64,000 nt of DNA from Streptomyces sp. B21-105. Lineage in GTDB: Bacteria > Actinomycetota > Actinomycetes > Streptomycetales > Streptomycetaceae. The DNA lies in the NCBI RefSeq assembly GCF_036898465.1, contig NZ_JARUMJ010000001.1, positions 5,332,001-5,396,000 of the forward strand. The letters run 5' to 3'. Numbering within the stretch: position 1 is the stretch's first letter; every line of letters starts with the position of its first letter. Below the pieces are notes generated by a model that was not told the DNA's origin, ran no database searches, and saw only the letters and a list, made by a program, of their open reading frames with translations. Of the stretch, positions 29,848 through 38,350 are shown piece by piece. The translations under genes and the position numbers were made by a program.

Positions 29848-30645
29848 TCAGCGGGCGTCTTCCGGCAGCAGCCGGGCGAGGGTGCGGACGGCCCGGTACT
29901 GGAGGGTCTTGATGGCGCCCTCGTTCTTGCCCATCACACGAGCGGTCTCGGCGACGGAGAGGCCCTGCAGGAACCGGAGCGTCACGCACTCCTGCTGCTG
30001 GGGGTTGAGCCTGCGCACCGCGTCCAGCAGTGCGGCGTTGGACAGGGACTCCAGGACGGAGTCCTCGGGGGAACGCTCGACCTCGTTGGCGTCGAGCATC
30101 TCGCCGGTGGTCACCTCGAGCCGGAAGCGGCTCGACTTGAAGTGGTCGGCGACCAGGTTGCGGGCGATGGTGACGAGCCAGGCGCCGAAGTCGCGGCCCT
30201 GCCAGGTGAACGTCCCGATGCGGCGCAGGGCGCGCAGGAACGTCTCGCTGGTGAGGTCCTCGGCGGTCGCCTTGCCGCCCACCCGGTAGTAGATATAGCG
30301 GTACACGGTGTCGCTGTACTGGTCGTACAGCCGCCCGAAGGCGTCGGCCTCGCCGGCCTGAGCGCGTTCGACGAGGTCCATCATCCGGGCGCTGTCGCTG
30401 TCGGCGGCCGGTCGGCGGGGGGCGGTGGTCGCGCCGCTGGTAGCGCCGCTGGCCGAGCGACCTCTTCTGCCGACCGCGGCGCTGCCTTCCGCCAGTGCGT
30501 AGCAGGGGCCCGCCGGAGCGGCGGTGGCGAAGGCGGGGCCGGCGTACGCGGTGGGGACGAAGCCGCGCAACAGGTCCTGGACCGTAGCGACCGTTGCGCG
30601 CAGCGTAGCCAGGCCCGAGGTGTCAACCCCGACGTGTGGGTACAC
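29848..30645 (-). CDS. bldN: ECF RNA polymerase sigma factor BldN
   Basis: Sigma factor for aerial hyphae formation, driving bldM and, in S. venezuelae, the chaplin and rodlin genes. The protein is 265 residues with an N-terminal extension of about 87 residues before MMDLVERAQAGEADAFGRLY, in line with the roughly 86-residue pro-sequence removed from S. coelicolor BldN. Region 2 reads YDQYSDTVYRYIYYRVGGKA and region 4 reads VAETARVMGKNEGAIKTLQY. It starts at GTG with GGGAG seven to eight bases upstream. rsbN follows in the same direction after a 237-base gap with its own promoter. Confidence 0.97.
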   Translation of the reverse strand: MYPHVGVDTSGLATLRATVATVQDLLRGFVPTAYAGPAFATAAPAGPCYALAEGSAAVGRRGRSASGATSGATTAPRRPAADSDSARMMDLVERAQAGEADAFGRLYDQYSDTVYRYIYYRVGGKATAEDLTSETFLRALRRIGTFTWQGRDFGAWLVTIARNLVADHFKSSRFRLEVTTGEMLDANEVERSPEDSVLESLSNAALLDAVRRLNPQQQECVTLRFLQGLSVAETARVMGKNEGAIKTLQYRAVRTLARLLPEDAR

Positions 30646-31129
30646 GGGACTCCCAGAGGCAGAGCTTCCATCACGTGCAGTGCGGAACCTTTCACCCGTC
30701 GTGGCGACAGGAGGGGTACCGGATTGCGTCTGAGGAGAATAACGCTTCGTACAGGGCCTGCTACACCGAGTTGCTCAAATCATCGATTACGTCGCTTCTG
30801 TGACCTATTGACGCTCGATCAAGTGGTGCAGGTTGAGCGGTTGTTGATCGGAACGGTTCGAGTTTCCGGTCGGTCCAGGGCGTGTTGTGGCTGTGCGCGG
30901 ACAACGGGACTGGATACGGGGTTACGCGGGTACGACCGTCGGATTGGCCGGGTTTGCTCGTGGGTGTGGGGTGTTGTCGCCGGTGTGACGGATGTGGGCG
31001 GGGTTCCGGGGGTGGGCGGTGGGGTGGACGCGGGCTGGTTGGCGGTCCGGGGCGGTGGGACGAAAAACGGAGCGGCCGGGCGGTGTCGTCCCCGCCCGTC
31101 CGCTCCGCCCGGTCCTCGTCCTCGTCCTC
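30646..31129. other. Gap upstream of bldN
   Basis: No gene is supported. The part next to bldN (about 30690-30850) is A+T-richer than its surroundings and should hold the bldN promoter, which in S. coelicolor is reported to be under BldD control. The remainder is G/T-rich on the plus strand and unremarkable. Confidence 0.5.
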
Positions 31130-31189
31130 GTGCGCCTTGTTCCCGTGCGCCGCTTTCCCGTGCGCCTCGTCCTCGTGCGCCGTCAGCTC
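31130..31189. repeat. Four tandem 15-base units
   Basis: Four consecutive 15-mers each starting GTGCGCC end within the last codon of the HAD-IB gene. Recent slippage repeats; no role known. Confidence 0.65.
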
Positions 31190-32126
31190 ATCGGCGGCGT
31201 CGGTGCAGCGCGATCGCCGCCGCCGTGCCGCCGGCCACCGCGCCGACGCCCGCCGCCGCCGGGATGCCGACCTTCGCCGCCTTGCGGCCGGTGCGGTAGT
31301 CGCGCAGCCGCCAGTCGAGGCTGTGGGCGTGCCTGCGCAGCTTGGCGTCCGGGTTGATGGCGTAGGGGTGGCCGACCAGGGAGAGCATCGGGATGTCGTT
31401 GTGGGAGTCGCTGTACGCGGCGCAACGCGAGAGGTCCAGGTTCTCCGCCGCGGCCAGCGCGCGCACCGCCTCCGCCTTGGCGGGTCCGTGCAGGGGCTCG
31501 CCCACCAGCTTGCCGGTGTAGACGCCGTCGACCGACTCCGCGACCGTGCCCAGCGCGCCGGTGAGGCCGAGCCGGCGGGCGATCACCTGGGCGATCTCCA
31601 CCGGCGCGGCTGTGACCAACCACACCTTCTGGCCGGCGTCCAGGTGGGCCTGGGCGAGGGCGCGGGTGCCCGGCCAGATGCGCTCGGCCATGTACTCGTC
31701 GTAGATCTCCTCGCCGATCGACATCAGCTCGGAGACGCGGTGGCCCTGGACGATCGACAGGGCCGAGTCGCGGGCCTCCTGCATGTGCTCGGGATCCTCG
31801 ACGCCGGCCAGCCGGAACCACGCCTGCTGCCAGGCGAAGCGGACCAGGTCGTGGGTCTCGAAGAACTTCCGTTTGTACAGGCCGCGGCCGAAGTGGAAGA
31901 GCGCGGCGCCCTGCATCACGGTGTTGTCGAGGTCGAAGAAGGCGGCGGCCATCGCGTCGCCGTGCACCGGGAACTGTGCGTCCCGGTCCGGGGTGTCCAG
32001 GGCGTCCTGGGTGTCCAGGGCTTCCTGGGTGGACTTGCGGGCGGCCTCGGCCGAGGCCTCGCCTGCCAACACGCTCCGCGCCGTGGCGGAACGCCTACGG
32101 GGAGTGAGCCATCCTAGAGCGGCCAT
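31188..32126 (-). CDS. HAD-IB family phosphatase with C-terminal hydrophobic segment
   Basis: A 312-residue SerB-like hydrolase. Motif I is AFFDLDNTVMQGAALFHFGR at about residues 61-80, motif II lies in KVWLVTAAPVEIAQV, and motif IV is AAYSDSHNDIPMLSLVGHPY. It belongs to the HAD-IB group (phosphoserine phosphatase/CicA-like). The C-terminus ends in a glycine/alanine-rich hydrophobic stretch and HRRRR, so it may be anchored in the membrane with the enzyme inside. The ATG giving MAALGWLTPRRRSATARS is used because the frame further upstream is the shadow of the divergent glutaredoxin gene. Confidence 0.88.
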   Translation of the reverse strand: MAALGWLTPRRRSATARSVLAGEASAEAARKSTQEALDTQDALDTPDRDAQFPVHGDAMAAAFFDLDNTVMQGAALFHFGRGLYKRKFFETHDLVRFAWQQAWFRLAGVEDPEHMQEARDSALSIVQGHRVSELMSIGEEIYDEYMAERIWPGTRALAQAHLDAGQKVWLVTAAPVEIAQVIARRLGLTGALGTVAESVDGVYTGKLVGEPLHGPAKAEAVRALAAAENLDLSRCAAYSDSHNDIPMLSLVGHPYAINPDAKLRRHAHSLDWRLRDYRTGRKAAKVGIPAAAGVGAVAGGTAAAIALHRRRR

Positions 32127-32228
32127 GGCGTGAGCATAGCCAGTCCGTTCGGTGGTTCCGGATCCATCATGTCGGCAGCGTGTGAACACTCGAGGTCGTC
32201 CTGTCGCCAGAAGCGCGACAATGGCGCC

Positions 32229-32501
32229 ATGACTCCCCTCTTCCGACGCAGGGCCGACGCGCACGAGCGGTCGGTCACTCTCATCCGCAAGGCGGGCTGC
32301 CATCTGTGCGACGACGCGGAACAGGTGGTCGCCCGGGTGTGCGCGGAACTCGGCGTGCCCTGGGAGCAGAAGGACATCGCCGACGACCGTGACCTGCACG
32401 ACCAGTACTGGGAGCAGATTCCGGTCGTCCTGGTGGACGGCAGGCAGCACACCTTCTGGCGGGTGGACGAGGGCCGGCTCCGCAAGGAGTTGACCGGATG
32501 A
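32229..32501 (+). CDS. Glutaredoxin family protein
   Basis: A 90-residue thioredoxin-fold protein. The redox pair is CHLC in LIRKAGCHLCDDAEQVV, followed by the cis-Pro strand QIPVVLVDGRQH. This DUF836/glutaredoxin-like type is common in actinobacteria and could reduce protein disulphides with mycothiol or thioredoxin; the partner is unknown. It directly precedes rex in the same direction (250 bases), but a separate Rex-controlled promoter lies between. Confidence 0.88.
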   Translation: MTPLFRRRADAHERSVTLIRKAGCHLCDDAEQVVARVCAELGVPWEQKDIADDRDLHDQYWEQIPVVLVDGRQHTFWRVDEGRLRKELTG

Positions 32502-32655
32502 GAACTGACCGAGCAGTACAAGGACGTACCGGACGTCGCTTAGGATCGATGGCGCTTTGGTCTCGGGGGCGGGATTCACGAGGAGAGTGACGGTTTTGCC
32601 CCCTGCAATGACGCGCGTGACCCCGGTCACGTTGGCCGGGCAAATCGGACACCAT

Positions 32656-32677
32656 CTTTGTGCACGCGTTCACAAAG
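32656..32677. promoter_or_regulatory. Rex operator upstream of rex-hemACD
   Basis: CTTTGTGCACGCGTTCACAA with AG following. The inner 16 bases match the Rex consensus TGTGAACNNNTTCACA with one difference (C for A at position 5), and the symmetry CTTTGTG/CACAAAG extends it. Its position 75 bases before rex implies autoregulation by NADH/NAD ratio. Confidence 0.88.
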
Positions 32678-32751
32678 ACATAGCCTGCTGTCGACGGGGC
32701 GGTCTGGGAACATGTGACCGCCTGCAGCCCCGCTCTACCCGCAGGAGCACC

Positions 32752-33519
32752 GTGGCAACTGGCCGAACTCACCGACCGGCGACCCGTAGCCGAGGGATTC
32801 CCGAGGCCACCGTCGCCCGCCTGCCGCTGTACCTCCGCGCGCTGACCGCACTGTCGGAGCGCTCGGTGCCCACGGTCTCCTCCGAGGAGCTCGCCGCCGC
32901 CGCGGGCGTCAACTCCGCGAAACTGCGCAAGGACTTCTCCTACCTGGGCTCCTACGGAACGCGCGGTGTCGGCTACGACGTCGAGTATCTCGTCTACCAG
33001 ATCTCGCGCGAGCTGGGCCTCACCCAGGACTGGCCGGTCGTCATCGTCGGCATCGGAAACCTCGGCGCGGCGCTCGCCAACTACGGCGGGTTCGCCTCCC
33101 GCGGCTTCCGGGTCGCCGCGCTCATCGACGCCGACCCCGCGATGGCCGGGAAGCAGGTCGCCGGGATCGCCGTGCAGCACAGCGACGGCCTCGAGAAGAT
33201 CATCTCCGACAACGGCGTCTCCATCGGTGTCATCACCACCCCCCCGGGCGTCGCCCAGCAGGTCTGCGACCGGCTCGTGGCCGCCGGCATCACCTCCATC
33301 CTGAACTTCGCGCCGACCGTGCTGTCCGTGCCCGACGGCGTCGACGTGCGCAAGGTCGACCTCTCCATCGAACTGCAGATCCTCGCCTTCCACGAGCAGC
33401 GCAAGGCCGTCGAGGAGGCCGCGGCGAGCGACGCCGCCAGCGCCCCCGCACCCGTCGCCCGCGACGCCGCCACCGACCAGGGACCCGACGGGGACGTGCC
33501 CGCCGTGATGCCGGCATGA
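32752..33519 (+). CDS. rex: Redox-sensing transcriptional repressor Rex
   Basis: Cytoplasmic repressor that senses the NADH/NAD+ ratio and controls respiratory and haem genes. The protein is 255 residues. The winged-helix part has PLYLRALTALSERSVPTVSS and AGVNSAKLRKDFSYLGSYGT. The NAD-binding Rossmann loop is VVIVGIGNLGAALANYGGF. The C-terminal domain-swapped helix reads KVDLSIELQILAFHEQRKAV. It starts at GTG with GGAGC six bases upstream. The stop overlaps hemA by four bases, making a rex-hemA-hemC-hemD operon. Confidence 0.97.
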   Translation: MATGRTHRPATRSRGIPEATVARLPLYLRALTALSERSVPTVSSEELAAAAGVNSAKLRKDFSYLGSYGTRGVGYDVEYLVYQISRELGLTQDWPVVIVGIGNLGAALANYGGFASRGFRVAALIDADPAMAGKQVAGIAVQHSDGLEKIISDNGVSIGVITTPPGVAQQVCDRLVAAGITSILNFAPTVLSVPDGVDVRKVDLSIELQILAFHEQRKAVEEAAASDAASAPAPVARDAATDQGPDGDVPAVMPA

Positions 33520-35249
33520 GCCTCCTCGTCGTCGGACTGAGCCACCGCAGCGCCCCCGTGAGCGTGCTGGAGCGGGCCTCGCTGTCCACGGACGCCCAGT
33601 TCAAGCTGCTCCAGGACACGGTCGCCGCCGAACCGGCCACCGAGGCCGCCGTCCTCGCCACCTGCAACCGGATCGAGCTGTACGCCGACGTGGACAAGTT
33701 CCACGCGGGCGTCGCCGAGCTGTCCACGCTGCTCGCCCAGCACAGCGGCGTCGGCCTCGACGAGCTCACTCCCTATCTCTACGTGCACTACGAGGACCGT
33801 GCCGTCCACCACTTCTTCTCGGTGGCCTGCGGGCTCGACTCCATGGTCGTCGGCGAGGGGCAGATCCTCGGCCAGATCAAGGACTCGCTGGCCCGGGCGC
33901 AGGAGCTGCACACCGCCGGACGGCTGCTGAACGACCTGTTCCAGCAGGCCCTCAGAGTCGGCAAGCGCGCCCACTCCGAGACCGGCATCGACCGCGCCGG
34001 GCAGTCCCTGGTCACCTTCGGCCTGCAGCAGCTGGCCACGGGCGAGGACGTGACCGAGTGGGCGCGGGGCAAGCGGGCCCTCGTCATCGGCGCGGGTTCC
34101 ATGTCGTCGCTGGCCGCCGCCACGCTCGCGCGGGCCGGGATCACCGAGGTCGTGATCGCCAACCGCACCCTCGACCGGGCCGAGCGGCTCGCCCAGATAG
34201 TGACCGAGGGCGGCGGCACGGACGTGTCGGCCCGCGCGGTACCGATGGAATCGGTGCCGGCCGAGCTGACACGTGCCGACGTGGCCGTCTCCTGTACCGG
34301 AGCGACGGGCCTGGTCCTGACGGCGGAAGCGGTCGCCGCGGCCGTCGAGGGCCGCACCGGGACGCCCGCCGCCTTCGCCGCGGAGAGCGCGGCCCCGGAC
34401 GTACGGCCGCTGCCGCCCGCCTCGGCCGACGCCGACGAGAACTGCCCCCTCGACCTGAACGCCGTCCAGCAATCTGCCGTGCAGCAGTCCGCCGTGCAGC
34501 AGTCCGGCTTCTCCGTGATGGGGGACGCCGCCGTCGCCGGCATGGACGCGGCCACGCTGGAGCAGCACGCCGCCTGGGTCGACAACGCGACCGTGGACCG
34601 GCGGCTCGCCGCCCGCCGCAGCCCCGAGACCGACGCTGAGCTGATCGCCGCGCTCGCCGCGACCGCCGCCGCCGTCGGCCGCATCCCGGAGCGCCGCACC
34701 CCCGAGCCGGTCGCCACGCTCGTCCGGCCGCAGCCGGTGCTCTTCCTGCTCGACCTCGCGATGCCGCGGGACGTCGACGCGGCCGCGCACCGCCTCGCCG
34801 GGGTGCGGCTGGTCGACATCGAGTCGCTCTCCGAGGCCTCTGCCGACGCCCCGATGGCCGCCGACGTCGACCAGGTGCGGCGGATCGTCGCCGACGAGGT
34901 CGCCGCCTTCGGCGCCGCGCAGCGGGCCGCGCACATCACCCCGACCGTGGTCGCGCTGCGCGCCATGGCCGCCGACGTCGTGGCCGGCGAGATCGCCCGG
35001 CTCGACGGGCGGCTGCCCGGCCTGGACGACAAGCACCGTGCGGAGATCACGCAGACCGTGAAGCGTGTCGTCGACAAGCTGCTGCACGCGCCGACCGTGC
35101 GGGTCAAGCAGCTCGCGGCCGAGCCCGGCGGCGCCGGGTACGCGGACGCGCTGCGGACCCTGTTCGACCTCGACCAGGAGACGGTGGCCGCCGTGTCCCG
35201 GGCCGAGGACAGCACCGAGAAGAACGCACAGAACCGAGGGCCGGCATGA
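33516..35249 (+). CDS. hemA: Glutamyl-tRNA reductase
   Basis: First committed step of C5 haem synthesis: NADPH reduction of glutamyl-tRNA to glutamate-1-semialdehyde. The catalytic Cys lies in LATCNRIELYADV, and GLDSMVVGEGQILGQIKDSL and RALVIGAGSMSSLAAATLAR are family motifs. At 577 residues it is about 150 longer than the usual enzyme. The extra part, about residues 275-385, is Ala-rich and includes three copies of AVQQS encoded by 15-base repeats; long inserts here are typical of Streptomyces. Overlaps at both ends show tight operon coupling. Confidence 0.96.
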   Translation: MSLLVVGLSHRSAPVSVLERASLSTDAQFKLLQDTVAAEPATEAAVLATCNRIELYADVDKFHAGVAELSTLLAQHSGVGLDELTPYLYVHYEDRAVHHFFSVACGLDSMVVGEGQILGQIKDSLARAQELHTAGRLLNDLFQQALRVGKRAHSETGIDRAGQSLVTFGLQQLATGEDVTEWARGKRALVIGAGSMSSLAAATLARAGITEVVIANRTLDRAERLAQIVTEGGGTDVSARAVPMESVPAELTRADVAVSCTGATGLVLTAEAVAAAVEGRTGTPAAFAAESAAPDVRPLPPASADADENCPLDLNAVQQSAVQQSAVQQSGFSVMGDAAVAGMDAATLEQHAAWVDNATVDRRLAARRSPETDAELIAALAATAAAVGRIPERRTPEPVATLVRPQPVLFLLDLAMPRDVDAAAHRLAGVRLVDIESLSEASADAPMAADVDQVRRIVADEVAAFGAAQRAAHITPTVVALRAMAADVVAGEIARLDGRLPGLDDKHRAEITQTVKRVVDKLLHAPTVRVKQLAAEPGGAGYADALRTLFDLDQETVAAVSRAEDSTEKNAQNRGPA

Positions 35250-36214
35250 GCGGCATGAGTACGAAAGCACTGAGACTGGGGACCAGGCGCAGCAAACTCG
35301 CCATGGCCCAGTCCGGGCAGGTCGCGGACGCCGTGAGCCGGGTGACCGGACGGCCCGTGGAACTCGTCGAGATCACCACTTACGGCGACGTCTCCCGGGA
35401 GCAGCTGGCGCAGATCGGCGGCACGGGCGTCTTCGTGACGGCGCTGCGCGACGCGCTGGCGAGGGGTGAGGTCGACTTCGCGGTTCACTCGCTGAAGGAC
35501 CTCCCCACCACGCAGCCGGAGGGCCTGGTCCTGGCCGCGGTGCCGGTGCGCGAGGACCCCCGCGACGTGATCGTCGCCAGGGACGCGCTGAAGTTCACCG
35601 ACCTGCCGCGCGGGGCGCGCATCGGCACCGGCTCGCCGCGCCGGACGGCCCAGCTGAACGCGTACGCGCGCAGCCACGGGCTGGACATGGAGACCGTGCC
35701 GATACGCGGGAACGTCGACACCCGGATCCGGTACGTGCACGACGGCGAGCTGGACGCGGTGGTGCTGGCCGCGGCCGGCCTGAGCCGCATCGGCCGCATC
35801 GACGAGGTCACCGACTTCCTGTCGATAGACACGGTTCTGCCCGCTCCCGGCCAGGGAGCACTGGCGATCGAATGCGCCGCGGACGACGCCGCGCTGATCG
35901 CCGCGCTCGGCGAACTCGACGACCCGCTCACCCGGGTCGCCGTCACTGCCGAAAGGTCCCTGCTCGCCGCCCTGGAGGCCGGCTGCAGCGCCCCTGTGGG
36001 CGCGCTGGCCGACCTTCTGGCCGACGGGCAGATTGTCAAGGAAATGCGCCTGCGCGGCGTCGTCGGCACCACCGACGGCACGCGCACGGTGCAGCTGTCC
36101 ACCACCGGTCCCGTGCCCGAGACGCACGACGGGGCAATGGCGCTCGGTCGCGAACTCGCCGCCGAGATGCTCGCCCAGGGCGCGGCCGGTCTGATGGGGG
36201 AGCGAGCACAGTGA
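35246..36214 (+). CDS. hemC: Porphobilinogen deaminase (hydroxymethylbilane synthase)
   Basis: Joins four porphobilinogen units into hydroxymethylbilane. 322 residues. RLGTRRSKLAMAQSGQVADA opens the fold, VHSLKDLPT follows, and the Cys that carries the dipyrromethane cofactor is in LEAGCSAPVGALAD. Third gene of the rex-hem operon, overlapping hemA and hemD by four bases each. The start may be this ATG or the one three codons later. Confidence 0.97.
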   Translation: MSGMSTKALRLGTRRSKLAMAQSGQVADAVSRVTGRPVELVEITTYGDVSREQLAQIGGTGVFVTALRDALARGEVDFAVHSLKDLPTTQPEGLVLAAVPVREDPRDVIVARDALKFTDLPRGARIGTGSPRRTAQLNAYARSHGLDMETVPIRGNVDTRIRYVHDGELDAVVLAAAGLSRIGRIDEVTDFLSIDTVLPAPGQGALAIECAADDAALIAALGELDDPLTRVAVTAERSLLAALEAGCSAPVGALADLLADGQIVKEMRLRGVVGTTDGTRTVQLSTTGPVPETHDGAMALGRELAAEMLAQGAAGLMGERAQ

Positions 36215-37917
36215 GCCCCACCGCCCTTCCAGCCGCCGGCCTCGAACACGGGCACGTCACCTTCCTGGGTGCCGGACCCGGGGATCCGGGACTACTGACT
36301 CTGCGCGCCGTGGAGGCGCTGGCGCACGCGGACGTCCTCGTCGCCGAGCACGAGGTGCTCGACGTCGTGCGGACGCACGCCAGGCCTGGCGTCGCCGTCG
36401 TGAACGCGGACGCGGGCCCTTCGCCGGACCCGCTCGCGCTCACGGGCGCACCCCGCCCGACGATCGTTGACGGCACGTCAACAACCGCTGAGGTACCCGC
36501 TGTGCGCGATGCCGCACATCTTGTCATGGAGGCCGCGAGGGGCGGCAGGCGGGTCGTCCGTGCGGTGTCCGGGGACCCGGGACTGGATACGTACGCGGCG
36601 GAGGAAATGCTCGCGTGCGCCGCCGCCGGCGTTCCCTTCGAGGTGGTCCCCGGCATCTCGGCCGCCGTCGGCGTGCCCGCGTACGCCGGTGTGCCGCTGC
36701 GCGACGCGCAGGGCGCGGACGTCCGCTTCGTGGACGCGCGCACCGCCTCGGACCGCTGCTGGACCGAGGTCGGCGCCTCCGACGGCACGGTCGTCGTGTC
36801 GACGACCCTCGACTCGGTGGCCTCGGCCGCGGGCGAGCTGGTGTCGGCGGGCCGCAAGCCCGACACGCCGATGACGGTCACCGTGGCCGGCACGACGACC
36901 CGGCAGCGGACGTGGACGGCGACGCTCGGCACGATCGCCCAGACGCTGAAGCAGGCGAAGGTGCTGCCCTCCCCGGAGGGCGGCCGGCCGGTGATAGTGG
37001 TGGTCGGCGAGCGTTCCGCCCCCGCCCAGCGCCACCAGCTGTCGTGGTTCGAGTCCAAGCCGCTGTTCGGCTGGAAGGTCCTCGTGCCGCGCACGAAGGA
37101 GCAGGCGGTGTCGCTCTCCGACCAGCTGCGGTCGTACGGAGCCGTCCCGCACGAGGTGCCGACGATCGCCGTCGAACCGCCGCGGACACCGCAGCAGATG
37201 GAGCGCGCGGTCAAGGGCCTGGTGACGGGCCGGTACGAGTGGATCGCCTTCACCTCGGTGAACGCGGTCAAGGCGGTGCGGGAGAAGTTCGAGGAGTACG
37301 GGCTCGACGCGCGTGCCTTCGCGGGCATCAAGGTGGCCGCGGTGGGCGAGCAGACCGCGAACGCGCTGATCGCCTTCGGCGTGAAGCCGGACCTGGTGCC
37401 CAGCGGCGAGCAGAGCGCGGCCGGGCTGCTGGACGACTGGCCGCCCTACGACCCCGTCTTCGACCCGATCGACCGGGTCTTCCTGCCGCGCGCCGACATC
37501 GCCACCGAGACCCTGGTGGCCGGGCTCATCGAGCTGGGCTGGGAGGTCGACGACGTGACCGCCTACCGGACCGTGCGGGCCTCGCCGCCGCCGGCGGAGA
37601 CGCGCGAGGCGATCAAGGGCGGCGGGTTCGACGCCGTGCTCTTCACGTCGTCGTCCACCGTGCGCAACCTGGTGGGCATCGCGGGCAAGCCGCACAACGT
37701 CACCGTCATCGCGTGCATCGGTCCGGCGACCGCCAAGACGGCCGAGGAACACGGGCTGCGGGTGGACGTGATGGCTCCCGAGCCCTCCGTGCACAAGCTC
37801 GCCGAGGCGCTGGCCGACTTCGGTCTGCGCCGGCGCGCGGCGGCCCAGGAGGCCGGGGACCCGGTCAGCCGCCCGAGCGAGCGCCGCCCGGGCGCGCGCA
37901 GGCGGCGGGCTACGTAG
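36211..37917 (+). CDS. hemD: Bifunctional uroporphyrinogen-III C-methyltransferase / uroporphyrinogen-III synthase
   Basis: A 568-residue fusion. The N-terminal half is a SAM-dependent uroporphyrinogen methyltransferase (VTFLGAGPGDPGLLTLRAVE at the start, AVSGDPGLDTYAAEEM later), leading to sirohaem and cobalamin. The C-terminal half from about residue 290 (LFGWKVLVPRTKEQAVSLSD, then WIAFTSVNAVKAVREKF) is uroporphyrinogen-III synthase. The fusion joins two consecutive reactions and is usual in Streptomyces. It starts at GTG, overlapping hemC, and is followed by a terminator, so in this strain hemB is not read from this operon. Confidence 0.95.
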   Translation: MSPTALPAAGLEHGHVTFLGAGPGDPGLLTLRAVEALAHADVLVAEHEVLDVVRTHARPGVAVVNADAGPSPDPLALTGAPRPTIVDGTSTTAEVPAVRDAAHLVMEAARGGRRVVRAVSGDPGLDTYAAEEMLACAAAGVPFEVVPGISAAVGVPAYAGVPLRDAQGADVRFVDARTASDRCWTEVGASDGTVVVSTTLDSVASAAGELVSAGRKPDTPMTVTVAGTTTRQRTWTATLGTIAQTLKQAKVLPSPEGGRPVIVVVGERSAPAQRHQLSWFESKPLFGWKVLVPRTKEQAVSLSDQLRSYGAVPHEVPTIAVEPPRTPQQMERAVKGLVTGRYEWIAFTSVNAVKAVREKFEEYGLDARAFAGIKVAAVGEQTANALIAFGVKPDLVPSGEQSAAGLLDDWPPYDPVFDPIDRVFLPRADIATETLVAGLIELGWEVDDVTAYRTVRASPPPAETREAIKGGGFDAVLFTSSSTVRNLVGIAGKPHNVTVIACIGPATAKTAEEHGLRVDVMAPEPSVHKLAEALADFGLRRRAAAQEAGDPVSRPSERRPGARRRRAT

Positions 37918-37970
37918 CAGCCACCTCTGCGGCTCCCCCCGTGCCTCTGGGGGCAACCCGCCACACCGTG

Positions 37971-38003
37971 CGCCCCGCCTTCTCCCTCGGAGACGGCGGG
38001 GCG
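37971..38003 (+). terminator. Terminator of the rex-hemACD operon
   Basis: CGCCCCGCC and GGCGGGGCG pair outside and TCTCC/GGAGA inside, with a T-rich TTCTT behind. It lies 54 bases after hemD. Confidence 0.8.
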
Positions 38004-38054
38004 TTCTTCATGGACGGGCCGCAAGGTGGGCAAGTTTTCAGGTCTTTATTGAGT

Positions 38055-38098
38055 AGATACCAACTCCTGAGAAGAGGGCTTCTCAGGAGTTGGTATCT
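38055..38098. repeat. Perfect 20-base inverted repeat, A+T-rich
   Basis: AGATACCAACTCCTGAGAAG, loop AGGG, then its exact complement. At 45 percent G+C the arms are far from genome average, which points to foreign DNA at the left edge of the accessory region. It could be a terminator, a small mobile-element relic or a binding site. No gene is seen from here to the Abi-like gene. Confidence 0.75.
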
Positions 38099-38207
38099 AA
38101 AGAGCGTTGACTGGGTTTGGTCAAGCTACTACTGTGGTTAGTGGGCGCCGCAGTCGATGCGATCCCGGTGATCTGAACCTGGCCTGCCGGCTCCAGAAGC
38201 AGTTGTG

Positions 38208-38246
38208 CCCCCGAGTCCGCCTGAATCGGGCGGGCGGACTCGGGGG
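38208..38246. terminator. Second hairpin upstream of the Abi-like gene
   Basis: CCCCCGAGTCCGCC and GGCGGACTCGGGGG are perfect 14-base arms with an 11-base loop; TTGTG/CACAA extend the stem past a one-base bulge. It could insulate the Abi-like gene from upstream transcription. Confidence 0.65.
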
Positions 38247-38350
38247 TCACAACCAAGCACTGCCAAGGGCTGTATGCAATGCAGTGACAGTTATCCAAGG
38301 CTTACTCAAGAGACCCTACCACGGGCGGGTCACGGGCGAAAGGACGCGTG

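Noticed and set aside
38083..38298. 71-codon minus-strand frame next to the inverted repeats
   Set aside because: It crosses the hairpins, has no ribosome site and no recognised domain; treated as non-coding.
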